Origin: Flaccisagitta enflata
Lineage: Eukaryota > Chaetognatha > Sagittoidea > Aphragmophora
Assembly (NCBI GenBank): GCA_965153355.1
Contig: OZ231126.1
Location: 13,888,001-13,952,000 of the forward strand
Direction of reading: 5' to 3'
Length of the DNA: 64,000 nucleotides
The translations under genes and the position numbers were made by a program. Each line of letters starts with the position of its first letter. Positions within the stretch are counted from its first letter, which is position 1. The notes beneath the pieces were generated by a model. It saw only the letters and a program-made list of their open reading frames with translations. It was not told the origin of the DNA and ran no database searches. Positions 1 to 11,879 of the stretch are shown here, piece by piece.

Positions 1-3000
1 CTAATGTTTATGTAGAGTCACCTGTTTTAAAGGGTGTAGAATAGAGGGAGAACCATTTCCTTTCCCTAACTTTAAGATGATATCTACGCATCAACCAATA
101 CTTTTGAAACCTAGTGGGAGGGTCTGTTCATAGTTTAGGATGTGAGTGAACACATTGTGAAAAAAAAAACTGAACATTTTTCAATCATATGGCCGAACGG
201 CCTCTCGACAGGGAAAGCCTGGGATTTTTAAGCAAATCCCCTCAATTTTCAAAGGCCAATTTGACTGACTTAAACCTAATAGGAAAGCTTGAGATTAAAC
301 ATAAGTACATCCATGCTACAACACGGCGGATCAATATCAAAATTTCAAAGATCAGGCCTGGTAAATTTTCAGGATTAACGAGCGAAAAGTGAATGTAGTA
401 ATATAGCATATACCTTTTTTTCACTCAAAACGCTTCAAAATCCAAAAAGGTTAACCATTTTTGAGGGTTTTTTGGCTCTGAGCGCTTCCTCTTAATGTTT
501 ACTTTGGAAGAGTCTACCACAAGAAAATAGATCCCGCAAAAAAAATCAAATTTAAGCGCTCAAACGACTGTGACTCAGTTACGACATGATTCTCCAGTAG
601 TCTACGCCCTTTATAAGAGGGGTTTTTTCAGCATTTTGGGTGGTTTGTCTATGATAATGGATAGTCAAGAAGGGGAAATGACACTAGGAAAAAAAATTGG
701 GTCAAAAAGTTCAATCGTTTTGAAAATATAAACGTTTTTGTCTTTTTAAGATGTGATATATAATGTATCATATGAAATATAAGTTACAATGAGTTTTTTT
801 AGCATTTTGAGTGGTTGGTCAATGGTAATGGATAGTGCACAGGAAAAAATGACATTAGGAAAAAGAATCAGGTCAAAAAACTGATTTTTTCTTAAGTTAG
901 AAGCGATTTTTGCCTTTTTATAATATGATATTTATAAGTAAGAATGGACATGCTTAATCAATGAATATTGACTTTAAAATTGAATATTTGAGTTATTTGA
1001 GTCCAAACCATCATAATTCAGTAAGACCAAAGATAGATTTGCAAATTTAAAGGAAAACAAACACCCTAATGTTTATGTAGAGTTTTTTTCAGCATTTTGG
1101 GTGGTTTGTCTATGATAATGGATAGTCAAGAAGGGGAAATGACACTAGGAAAAAAAATTGGGTCAAAAAGTTCAATTGTTTTGAAAATATAAGCGTTTTT
1201 GTCTTTTTAAGATGTGATATATAATAAATCATATGAAATATAAGTTACAATGAGTTTTTTTAGCATTTTAGGTGGTTGGTCAATGGTAATGGATAGTGCA
1301 CAGGAAAAAATGACATTAGGAAAAAGAATCAGGTCAAAAAACTGATTTTTTCTTAAGTTAGAAGCGATTTTTGCCTTTTTATAATATGATATTTATAAGT
1401 AAGAATGGACATGCTTAATCAATGAATATTGACTTTAAAATTGAAAATTTGAGTTATTTGAGTCCAAACCATCATAATTCAGTAAGACCAAAGATAGATT
1501 TGCAAATTTAAAGGAAAACAAACACCCTAGTGTTTATGTAGAGTCACCTGTTTTAAAGGGTGTAGAATAGAGGGAGAATCATGTCCTTTCCCTAACTTTA
1601 AGATGATATCTACGCATCAACCAATACTTTTGAAACCTAGTGGGAGGGTCTGTTCATAGTTTAGGATGTGAGTGAACACATTGTGAAAAAAAAACTGAAC
1701 ATTTTTCAATCATATGGCCGAACGGCCTCTCGACAGGGAAAGCCTGGGATTTTTAAGCAAATCCCCTCAATTTTCAAAGGCCAATTTGACTGACTTAAAC
1801 CTAATAGGAAAGCTTGAGATTGAACATAAGTACATCCATCCTACAACACGGCGGATCAATATCAAAATTTCAAAGATCAGGCCTGGTAAATTTTCAGGAT
1901 TAACGAGCGAAAAGTGAATGTAGTAATATAGCATATACCTTTTTTTCACTCAAAACGCTTCAAAATCCAAAAAGGTTAACCATTTTTGAGGGTTTTTTGG
2001 CTCTGAGCGCTTCCTCTTAATGTTTACTTTGGAAGAGTCTACCACAAGAAAATAGATCCCGCAAAAAAAATCAAATTTAAGCGCTCAAACGACTGTGACT
2101 CAGTTACGACATGATTCTCCAGTAGTCTACGCCCTTTATAAGGGGGGTTTTTTCAGCATTTTGGGTGGTTTGTCTATGATAATGGATAGTCAAGAAGGGG
2201 AAATGACACTAGGAAAAAAAATTGGGTCAAAAAGTTCAATCGTTTTGAAAATATAAACGTTTTTGTCTTTTTAAGATGTGATATATAATGTATCATATGA
2301 AATATAAGTTACAATGAGTTTTTTTAGCATTTTGAGTGGTTGGTCAATGGTAATGGATAGTGCACAGGAAAAAATGACATTAGGAAAAAGAATCAGGTCA
2401 AAAAACTGATTTTTTCTTAAGTCAATTCAATTCAATTCAATTTAACAGTTTATTTCCCCAAATGCGCGTATAACAACAATATAGCGATGGATCAGCGGGG
2501 GAGGACCATGCATAAGCCCTTCATGTCAAATAGTGGTATACTTTCTATTTTTTAGTTTGGACATCGACGGGCTTGTTCATGTCGACCCTCGTGATTAAAG
2601 TCACAAATGCAGGATAAAGATGAGATAGAAAAAGACAAAACACAAAATGTACAAATTCATGCAAAAATTAGAAAACGATCAACAGGCAAATGGCATGACG
2701 TACGAATACGTCGATAAAAAGAACAATATCTACAATAACTTAAATCAGGGCATCAATATTAAAACAAAAACATGACGTACGAATACGTCTAACAATAAAA
2801 TTCTGTAACGTAGGAAAAAAGAATAAATAAGCGTCTATTAATTGAAATATTTTTTGTTTCTAAGCATTCCATAAATGATAGAGAAGGCATTGTGAAATTT
2901 CTCTGTTTTCAAGTAGACTGACGCAAAGTTAAACATAATCACCATCCATAATCAAAATCATAATATGAATAGTGACTAATACCTGGAGTGGTGGAAACTA

Positions 3001-3427
3001 ATATATAATACCGATGTCAAAACAGTGATTCCACAAATAATCATAAATCCAGCTTTCCAACAGGAAATCCCCTGCCCTGTGGGCACTGGTGTTCTGTTTA
3101 CTATGCAAATTCATAGGAATCTGATTAAAGCTGCAAATAGGGTTGACGAGACATTTGTTCATTTTTACGTATAAATTACTAATTTGTTTTCTTTATGACT
3201 TACAATTGTAAACACAGTATTAATACGACCATGGCTGCAATAAATACAGCCAAGGAAGGACAGCAGGTCCCCCAAGGGAGACAATCAGTAAGACCGTGAG
3301 GTCGCCCATCAAGACAATGAAGTCTTGACAGAATCAGTAGGACTATAGAAATTTGAGTTTGTTTAGTGAAGAGGCTTATTTTTAGTCAGGGAAAGAAAAA
3401 AAAAGTTTTACAGAGACTACATGATCA

Positions 3428-3488
3428 TAACCTAACCTTACCTTACCTAACCTAACCTAACCTCAACCTAACCTAACCAAACCAAACT
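3428..3488. repeat. TTAGG-like (AACCT)n tract
   Basis: About 60 bp of AACCT or CCTTA pentamers with a few variants, within the 3' UTR of the LINE fragment. The pentamer equals TTAGG on the other strand, the telomere repeat known from arthropods. It is too short to be a telomere here. Confidence 0.7.
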
Positions 3489-3516
3489 GAGTTAGCTTGA
3501 GCTTAATACTGTAGTA

Positions 3517-4282
3517 CTATAAGTGATGTTTCTTGTCTTTGCATCTAGGATTAGTACAATCACTTTTGTGGGCATATCTATTAAGTAGCGACTTTTTTAA
3601 CTGTCTTTTAAAAAGAGCTTTCTGATCTATTTTTCTTAAGTCACTTGTGGTATTATTCCAAAGCTTTGGGCCAATAGCACTGAAACTGTTGGAGGCAGCT
3701 CTAGATTTGTAGTTGGGCACTTTTAGGTCTAAAGGATTTTGAGCCTGGCCCCTAAGATTGTACTCACAATTATACTGAGTGCTACAAAGGTTCTGTATCT
3801 TTTTTGGTGCACGCTGGTAGAAGGAATCATGCATAAGTAATAAGCATTGCTGCTCATAGAGATCATTGAATTTTAGTAGTCCAAGTTGTTTCATTCGGGG
3901 CTCTGTGTGGGCAGAGAAGTAAGACTTAGTTATTGTTCTAATTGCTCTTTTTTGAATATTTACTATTCTTTTTTTATTTTGGGCACTGCATCCGCCCCAA
4001 GCAGGCAATCCATAGAGCACATGAGGTTGAATGAATGAGTGGTAAAGAATTTTTAGGGTTGGAGGTGGGAGCAGATTCTTTACTCTGTTTATCATGCTGT
4101 TACTTCTTGCTATCTTATTTGCTACGCTAGTGCAATGCTTTTCCCAGCTTAGAGTACTATCTATGGTTATTCCTAAGAATTGTGCATCATCATAGATACC
4201 GAGTTTTTCTCCATCAAGGTAGATCTCGGGAAGTTTTTGATTTTTTGGAAGTGATTTTTTTCTAAAAATAACAGTTAAGAAA
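3517..4282 (-). pseudogene. C-terminal reverse transcriptase fragment of a LINE
   Basis: The frame aligns with the C-terminal third of LINE ORF2 proteins. A FLGITIDSTLSW segment corresponds to the [YF]LG[VI]xxD element that follows the YADD box, and a WGG plus IQKRAIRTI region matches the usual thumb or connection region. The endonuclease and the RT catalytic boxes are missing because the element is 5'-truncated. An upstream Met at 4338 lies in the tandem repeat flank, not in the element. It is distinct in sequence from the LINE at 21-24.7 kb, so at least two LINE lineages are present. Confidence 0.85.
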
Positions 4283-5045
4283 TTAAGAAGCGATTTTTGC
4301 CTTTTTATAATATGATATTTATAAGTAAGAATGGACATGCTTAATCAATGAATATTGACTTTAAAATTGAATATTTGAGTTATTTGAGTCCAAACCATCA
4401 TAATTCAGTAAGACCAAAGATAGATTTGCAAATTTAAAGGAAAACAAACACCCTAATGTTTATGTAGAGTCACCTGTTTTAAAGGGTGTAGAATAGAGGG
4501 AGAACCATTTCCTTTCCCTAACTTTAAGATGATATCTACGCATCAACCAATACTTATGAAACCTAGTGGGAGGGTCTGTTCATAGTTTAGGATGTGAGTG
4601 AACACATTGTGAAAAAAAAACTGAACATTTTTCAATCATATGGCCGGACGGCCTCTCGACAGGGAAAGCCTGGGATTTTTATGCAAATCCCCTCAATTTT
4701 CAAAGGCCAATTTGACTGACTTAAACCTAATAGGAAAGCTTGAGATTAAACATAAGTACATCCATGCTACAACACGGCGGATCAATATCAAAATTTCAAA
4801 GATCAGGCCTGGTAAATTTTCAGGATTAACGAGCGAAAAGTGAATGTAGTAATATAGCTTATACCTTTTTTTCACTCAAAACGCTTCAAAATCCGAAAAG
4901 GTTAACCATTTTTGAGGGTTTTTTGGCTCTGAGCGCTTCCTCTTAATGTTTACTTTGGAAGAAAATAGATCCCGCAAAAAAAATCAAATTTAAGCGCTCA
5001 AACGACTGTGACTCAGTTACGACATGATTCTCCAGTAGTCTACGC

Positions 5046-6544
5046 CCATCCATTTATCCATCAAACCTCTTATTATATACAAAATCTTTTTTATTTCTCT
5101 AGTTATATGGCAGATGTCAGAGTTGAAAGCAGATTGAAAGAAAAGAACACTCAACGCGACTCTGAGTGACAAGACCGGATACACGGAACTTGAGTCGCGT
5201 GAGGGTGGGCAGGGGTAGTGATCGTTAGGGCCGATGGTTTTTGCATCAAATCAATTGATTACCACAGCCTGCAGCTTTTTTAAACAGACTATGTCTATAC
5301 TGCACTGTTGAAAACTACTCGCTATATGACTTTTCTCCGTGATTTAGAGGTTCCAGATTTGATATTTCGATCATAACTTGATGGTGGTTGTGGTAAAAAT
5401 GTCATATTGGCCACCAAATTGGGCCACTTAGCCTTAGTCTTAGAAATCGAACCTAAAATTCATGAGATTATAAAACTAGAGCTCAAGATCTCACTAGTGG
5501 TGCAATTCGCATGTTTCTATCATTTTTCGTTTAGATTTGAGAGCATTTCAAAGATGAAAGGGTTTGAAGGGGAAATTGCGGCTTCAATTTCAATGGCAAT
5601 TTTGACATTTTTCACAAATTTCAATATTTCGCGGCTTTGGATAGACCAATCTGCATAAAATTGGTGATCAAATTGAAGAGTTTTTCCTGTTCTAGCTGAT
5701 GGTAAAAAAAATTTTGATCGACATTTCCCAAAAAAAATTCTCTGTAGAAGCAGGTGCAAAAAAGTCAATTTTTTTTGCATATTGGTCAATCTTAGATGAA
5801 AAAATTAGGCCACTTCCAATTCTTAAAAAGACTTAAAATTCATGAGCAAAATAGAGTACTGCTCAGGAGCTAACCAGTGCACTATGGTCTGAAGTGGCGT
5901 CATCTTCAGCCAAAACCTCTGAATTCCAGATTTCTCTTAAAAGTCCATTTTAATGATATTTTATGCGATAGATATTGATTTTTTTCATTTTTGCTAAAAT
6001 TTTTCAGTTATAATATTATACTTTTGCTTATTCAATAGTGTTTAATATGTTTTTGATATGAATATTTTTTAGATTTTTTTTATCACTAAGAATTTTTTTT
6101 TAAATACCAGTAATGGCGGCTATTGCTGTGAAGAAAAAAATTGCAAGTATTAGCCACTTTCCACCAAACTTTTGTCTTTAATCATTGCAATTTTTTTTAG
6201 CTGTTAGATTTTGTCAAAAATAATTGTATATATTGATAGCACTTTAAACTAGAGGAAAATATGATTGCGCAAAATAAACAAGAGGGGCTGAAATACTCAA
6301 AATCACTCTCACAGATGACTAGATATGCTTTCTTGAATTTGCATGCTCAAACAAGCATAGATACACTCCTTTTTTGATCCTATAAAGAATCATAAAATAA
6401 TTGAGAAAAAAATTGATTTGAAATTTTTGTAAATAAATCTTTAAAAAATCAACTCAAAAAATACTTGTAGAGAATTCTGATTGGCACCAGATAAAAGAGA
6501 ATTATCATATTTAAGTAATCTATCAATTTCATAAGAGGCCACAA
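5046..6544. other. Non-coding AT-rich spacer
   Basis: No supportable gene. The open frames are short and A/T-driven. Around 5165-5230 there is a degenerate piece (ACCGGATACACGG ... GAGTCGCGTGAGGGTGGGCAGGGGT) of the recurrent hairpin-tailed module described elsewhere in this window. Confidence 0.6.
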
Positions 6545-7560
6545 CACCCCCCTCTGGATAGCCCCCCAAAGAAAAACAAAAAAACCCATTCTGGGGATCC
6601 CAAGAACTATCATCTAGGATGTCTTGGCTACACAAAACAACATCAGACTAAATCATTTGAAGGCAAAATTTGGGAAAAAGTCACTTTTTTTGCAAAAATC
6701 AAGCAATTTTTGCTATATTTAGAACTTTCATAGTTCATACAGCTTCCAAAACTTTAGAAAAAATCTAAAAAGTGTAAGATTAACTAATGTGTAACTAGTT
6801 TTACCTTTTCAAGCTAGTTTGGATGGATATTTCAAAGATTAGAGCAAAGAAAATCACTTAAAACCAGAAAATCGAGTTTTTTTCAGCATTTTTTTCCCTA
6901 AAATCATTCAATACAGAATATTGACATATATATAAGAATAAATGTAATAGTGAAATGTATGTTTATGTACTTTACTGTATGTAATATATATTTTACTTGC
7001 ATGAAATAATTTTGAAGTATTGATAACATTTCAGCTTGAAAATACTAAAAAAAGCTTAAATTTACTGTTTTTAAGTCATTTCTTTAGCTTTTGAGAGTTA
7101 AATATTTCTTCAAACTAACTTAAAATGGTAAAACCATATGAATTTCAACTGTTCCCACACACTTTTTATAGTTTACGGGCTTATTGATGTAGCTTGAGTG
7201 ATTTTAGGCAAAAGAATGCTGAAAAAAACTCGATTTTCTGGTTTTAAGTGATTTTTTTTGCTCTAATCTTTGAAATATCTATCCAAACTAGCTTGAAAAG
7301 GTAAAACTAGTTACACATTAGCTAATCTTACACTTTTTAGATTTTTTCTAAAGTTTTGGAAGCTGTATGAACCATGTAAGTGCCAAATATGGCAAAAAAT
7401 GCTTGATTTTTGCATAAAAAGTGACTTTTTCCCAAATTTTGCCTTCAAATGATTTAGTCTGATGTTGTTTTGTGTAGCCAAGACATCCTAGATGATAGTT
7501 CTTGGGGTCCCCAGAACGGGTTTTTTGGTTTTTCTTTAGGGGGCTATCCAGAGGGGGGTG
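6545..7560. mobile_element. Long palindromic (foldback/MITE-like) element, about 1.0 kb
   Basis: Two arms of about 365 bp (6545-6912 and 7193-7560) are near-perfect reverse complements, separated by about 280 bp of AT-rich DNA. The termini are CACCCCCCTCTGGATAGCC and its complement. ACAA directly abuts both ends (6541-6544 region and 7561-7564), a plausible 4-bp target duplication. There is no long open frame inside, so it would be non-autonomous. The superfamily is not recognised. Confidence 0.8.
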
Positions 7561-8270
7561 ACAATCAGCTGGATGAGATACTCATTTTACTGTAAGAAAT
7601 TTATGTTTTAATTAATAACAAGAGGAACAATATAGAAAACATACTAAAATTGTTAATAATTATCTGAATTACCTAATACATACAAATAAATGAAATAAAA
7701 AATAGATTTTTTAAAAGATTAAAATTATTGGATAATCATATTTTTTCCCTTTTGTCCCATATGTTAGTACCTCCCTCACAGCTTGAATCTAGTCAATCCT
7801 GCATAGATTTTTACATAGGGAATTACCAAGACGTTGACATCCCTCCTGTAAGAAAAAAATGAATGAACGAATGAATAAATGATTGAATGATTTGGAAAGT
7901 GAACAAATGAAAACTGGACTAAAGCGTGAATGCCTGTTTACGGGTTACGGCAGGGTCACAAACGGCGTTAATCCTTCCTTGCCCGCCTCCTTCCTTTCCC
8001 CACTTATACATATCTTTTCACACTTGAACATAATGGACTGACCAATGGGCCAATGAACAAACAGACTGACTGAGCCAAAAAAATTGGAATTTAAACAATG
8101 AAATATTCTTGACCCAAGAATACGAACATCTGATAAATGCATGTGCCTCTGCGTCGACTTCTCCCTTCTTCTGGTTTAATATCTCCCTGTCCTTATTTTC
8201 TTTTTCCCTTTTCTCCATCTCATTCCATCTTGTCTTCCTATCTTCCTTCCCTCTCCTTTCTAACTAGTCC
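7561..8270. other. Non-coding spacer
   Basis: No gene, RNA or obvious repeat seen, apart from short GAAT runs near 7858-7890. Confidence 0.5.
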
Positions 8271-8329
8271 CTTCTTCTTCTTCTTCTTCTTCTTCTTCTT
8301 CTTCTTCTTCTTCTTCTTCTTCTTCTTCT

Positions 8330-8361
<32 letters not shown>

Positions 8362-8485
8362 CTCTTCTTCCTCTTCTTCATCAGAGACCTACCATTGACA
8401 TAGAATCAGCAAATGGGTTAAATGAATGAATGAATGAATGAGTGAATGAATGAATGAATGAATGAATGAATGAATGAATGAATGC
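8271..8485. repeat. (CTT)n and (GAAT)n microsatellites
   Basis: 8271-8380 is a CTT trinucleotide run of about 110 bp with a few CCT variants; 8417-8485 is a GAAT tetranucleotide run of about 68 bp. Confidence 0.97.
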
Positions 8486-9190
8486 GGGAACACCTGGAGG
8501 GCCAAAGGATAGTATAAACACATTAAAATTGACCGTTGGACATGGATTCTGCTAATGGACCAAACTCATTTTGGCTTAATTTACATATTCCAAGAACTGG
8601 AAATCCCTTGAAAAGCGCCCTTGGGCGGGATTGGGCGGCGATCTAACTCTTCCCCATTTGTTCCAAACTCAATCAGCGATATAAAAGAAGTGGTCTTATG
8701 CTGTGCATTACTGTGCGAAAAAAGAAAAGTATGTTTTACTGGTGCTTCAATTGCAATTTCAGGCTTATTATTCGATCACTCACTGGTGACATAAAATTTT
8801 AGAAAAAAAGTTGGATTTTTGGGCTGTGACAGTGGAAAGGCATGTACTAATGGGTCCTAGAGGAAAAATGTGCAAAATAACTGATTTGCACCCATAATGA
8901 ACAATTTCTGTCAACACTCGATTTTCACAGAATCTGGAAGGCCACTGACCTCTCTGATAATCAGGCCCAGTATAGACATCCCATTTGATGAAAAAAACGA
9001 TACAAATGTGGTTTAAGATACGTAAACATACATGCTTCAGTATGACAAGATGAAAAAAAAACATTTTCAAATGTCGTATTTTCGCGGTTTTAGCTGAAGA
9101 TTTGCCTGTAGAAACGAATGTGCAGTGGTGCAATCGGCGTGTCAATGTGTTTTTGCATTTAGATTTTATAGAACTTCAAAGATCTAAGGG
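8486..9190. other. Non-coding spacer
   Basis: The longest open frame (121 codons, minus strand) has no recognisable domain and no splice-supported neighbours. I see no gene here. Confidence 0.5.
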
Positions 9191-9757
9191 TACAGTAGAT
9201 CTCGACTAGACTTGAGATAACGGGGGCAAGCATTGTGGAATGACGAAAAAAAGCAGGGGAGCGATATTTGAATCATAGACTAATCAAAGGATGGTTAATT
9301 CCCCATGATAGCTGGTTGCCATGGAAATACATTTCCATGTATTCTCGCTAAAGTATCAATATTTTGAGAGATTTTTTAAGGGAACATTGCTTAAAATAAA
9401 ATTTGCTACAACTTTCCCACAGTATGTTCTGTAAGAATGTCGCTCGTTTGGCCGTTGCTAGGGAGCGTATCCATGTGTGACAACCCATAGCAACCGTTAA
9501 ACAAGCGATATTCTTACAGAACATACTGTGGGAAAGTTGTAGCAAATTTTATTTTAGGCAATGTTCCCTAAAAAAATCTCTCAAAATATTGATACTTTAG
9601 CGAGAATACATGGAAATGTGTCTCCATAGCAACCAGCTATCATGGGCAATAAAGCATCCTGTTATTAGTCTATGCTTGAAATATCACTCCCCTGGCTTTA
9701 TTTGTTTTCCCACAATACTTGCCCCCGTTATCTCAAGTCTAGACGAGATCTACTGTA
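9191..9757. mobile_element. Palindromic MITE with TA-flanked CAGTAGATCT termini (Tc1/mariner-like)
   Basis: The arms 9191-9465 and 9481-9757 are reverse complements almost along their whole length, with a loop of about 15 bp. The outermost bases read TA-CAGTAGATCTCG ... AGATCTACTG-TA, so the element is bounded by TA dinucleotides and begins CAGT. TA target duplication is typical of the IS630/Tc1/mariner superfamily, but no transposase is present, so the assignment is an inference from the ends. Confidence 0.85.
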
Positions 9758-9949
9758 TGTCAAAACGACAATTTTTGGGTATTTATGGTTGAAATAAAGC
9801 TCCCCTTATCAGGTTGAAGCAGACAACGATCTGACACGACATTAAGAGGAGTCTTAAACAAAAAGATCCAATGTGGTGGATTGCGTGGCCTCGCTGAAAA
9901 TCAGATGCCGCATTCATGCTCATCTCGACCGGGTAGACTCCCCCGGTCA

Positions 9950-10100
<151 letters not shown>

Positions 10101-10552
10101 GGTGGAACTCGGTCGAAGGAAGGAAGAATAATGAACCTGGAAACAATTTTTTGTACCGTAAAATGAATTTGAATGAAGAACAAGTCGAGGTAACCACTTT
10201 GTATGACTTGGAAAACCGGTCCGACATTCTCGAATTGTCCCTGATTAGATGGTGATACAAAAACTCCTTTCCTTTCCTTTCTTAAAATCTTTGCTCCATC
10301 ATGCGAAACTGAAATTGCGGCCAGCGCCGATATCAGACTTGAAAATGCTCACGTGACAAAATTCCATCGTTGCTTCTACATGTGCAGACAAATCATGTGA
10401 CTTTCTACAGCATTGACTTGATTAACCACCACTCAAAATTGAAATGATCTTCTTTAGAAAGTTTGTCACCATGAAATCGTGCATGAAAATGAAAACGCAA
10501 TAGCATAGTAACAGTGCAGTGACGAGCGCCTTGTTTCAAGAGTAGCAAAAAT

Positions 10553-10567
10553 AACAATATCAACAAT

Positions 10568-10641
<74 letters not shown>
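10553..10641. repeat. (CAA)n microsatellite
   Basis: About 27 CAA/ACA units. The Leu- and Val-rich frames across it are repeat translations, not genes. Confidence 0.97.
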
Positions 10642-10642
<1 letters not shown>

Positions 10643-11829
10643 AAAATCGAGCTCAGGAATAGTACATTGTAAACGATTTTCTTCTAATTGCTCGTCTTTC
10701 AAAATGAGTAACCATTTTATTGAATATTGAATCACATCTCACACGTCGTATTTTCCCTGCCTACAGACATCTTTTTCATCATGTTTTAACCATTGCTATC
10801 ATCACAAAAATATTGACCAAAAGACATAATTGAAAACGAAAAAAAAAATTGACCGTTTACGCTCATCTTTCGTTTTTTTTCCTTGAAAACTAACCTGAAT
10901 GTTTATTTATGAACACACTTTTTTTTTTTTTATAAGAGACAACTTTTTTGAAATCAGCCTGGGTTTTCTTAAATTTCTGGCTGTTTTCAGCCTGAAATTC
11001 TCTTAAACTGTTCTTAATTTCTTCGATGTTTATAAATATATTAATTGAATGAAAATACCTTATTTATAACAATTGTATCTTCAACTTGATAATTATCATG
11101 ATCTTTTTTTACATAATGCCTGATTTCATAGGCAAAAAAATAAAAGAATTTATTTCTAAAGATAGAAAAACCATATTTCTGAAATATTTGAGTACAATTT
11201 ATTTTTTAGATATAAAACCATTTAAAAAAGTTCTTTTGAAAATAACCAAAACTAAACCCCAGCCTGGGCATTTACTTATTTTGTTCTTAAAATTTTGGTA
11301 ATTCTCAGGCTCACGTCTCTTATAAACTGGTCTCTTATAAAATAAAAAAAGTGCATTACATCTGAAGCGTTCAGGCGATTTTGACACAATCATTACCAAA
11401 GGTAAGTCTATGATAAGTCTACTGCTTCATGTTACTTGTGGCTTGTGCAACAATTTATCCTATATTAAACTCATACAATTAATCAAAAGGAAACAGAAAT
11501 TGAACAAAATTTGGAAAAGATATGGACATTTATATAGTGTAAGCTTCCATTACATACACATACATACCTAATCTGTGGTCTACTAAAGTCTACTAAAGTC
11601 TACTAAAGTCTACTAAAGTCTACTAAAGTCTACTAAAGTCTACTAAAGTCTGCTTGGTTACACTTGCACATTGTTTTTTAGACAATTTCAGTTTCCAATT
11701 CTCCTCTGACTCTTTGTCTAAGGGTGCTTTTGTCTGTGTTAATACATCATCAATTCTGTAAAGCCGGCCGACCGGCAGTGCATCCATCTGTCTGTCTGTC
11801 TGTCTGTCTGCCACATAAGGCAGAAAGGA

Positions 11830-11879
<50 letters not shown>

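Larger units (their letters stand above)
2422..4282 (-). mobile_element. 5'-truncated non-LTR retrotransposon (CR1/L2-like LINE) inserted in the tandem repeat
   Basis: The flanking sequence is the tandem repeat of 1-5045, so the uninterrupted copies (for example 880-900) give the empty site. The minus-strand 3' end at 2422-2445 is a (TTGAA)n tail, the kind of microsatellite tail found on CR1- and L2-like LINEs. An open frame of about 255 codons starts at the 5' break near 4282 and ends at 3517; it covers only the region after the reverse transcriptase catalytic core. TTAAG at 2417-2421 and 4283-4287 may be a target duplication, but the junction is off by about one base. The 1.1 kb between 2422 and 3516 is 3' UTR. 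Confidence 0.85.
1..5045. repeat. Large tandem repeat array, unit about 1065 bp, with internal partial copies
   Basis: Copies begin at 1, 1526 and 4452 with the same opening (CTAATGTTTATGTAGAGTCA or a one-base variant). Copy 1 is 1-1065. 1066-1525 is a partial copy that jumps from the opening motif to the equivalent of about 626-1065. Copy 2 is 1526-2421 plus 4283-4451, split by a LINE fragment. Copy 3 is 4452-5045 and stops at TCTACGCCC. Within each unit two diverged segments (about 630-765 and 799-935) also resemble each other, giving a higher-order structure. Copies differ by few substitutions, so amplification looks recent. The 67-codon open frame shared by all copies changes almost only at amino-acid-altering sites, so I do not treat it as coding. 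Confidence 0.9.

Noticed and set aside
189-392. A 67-codon frame repeated at 189, 1714 and 4640
   Set aside because: It lies in the tandem repeat, and the differences among copies change amino acids (Lys to Glu, Ala to Pro, Glu to Gly, Ser to Cys) with no silent-only pattern, so shared openness reflects recent duplication, not selection.
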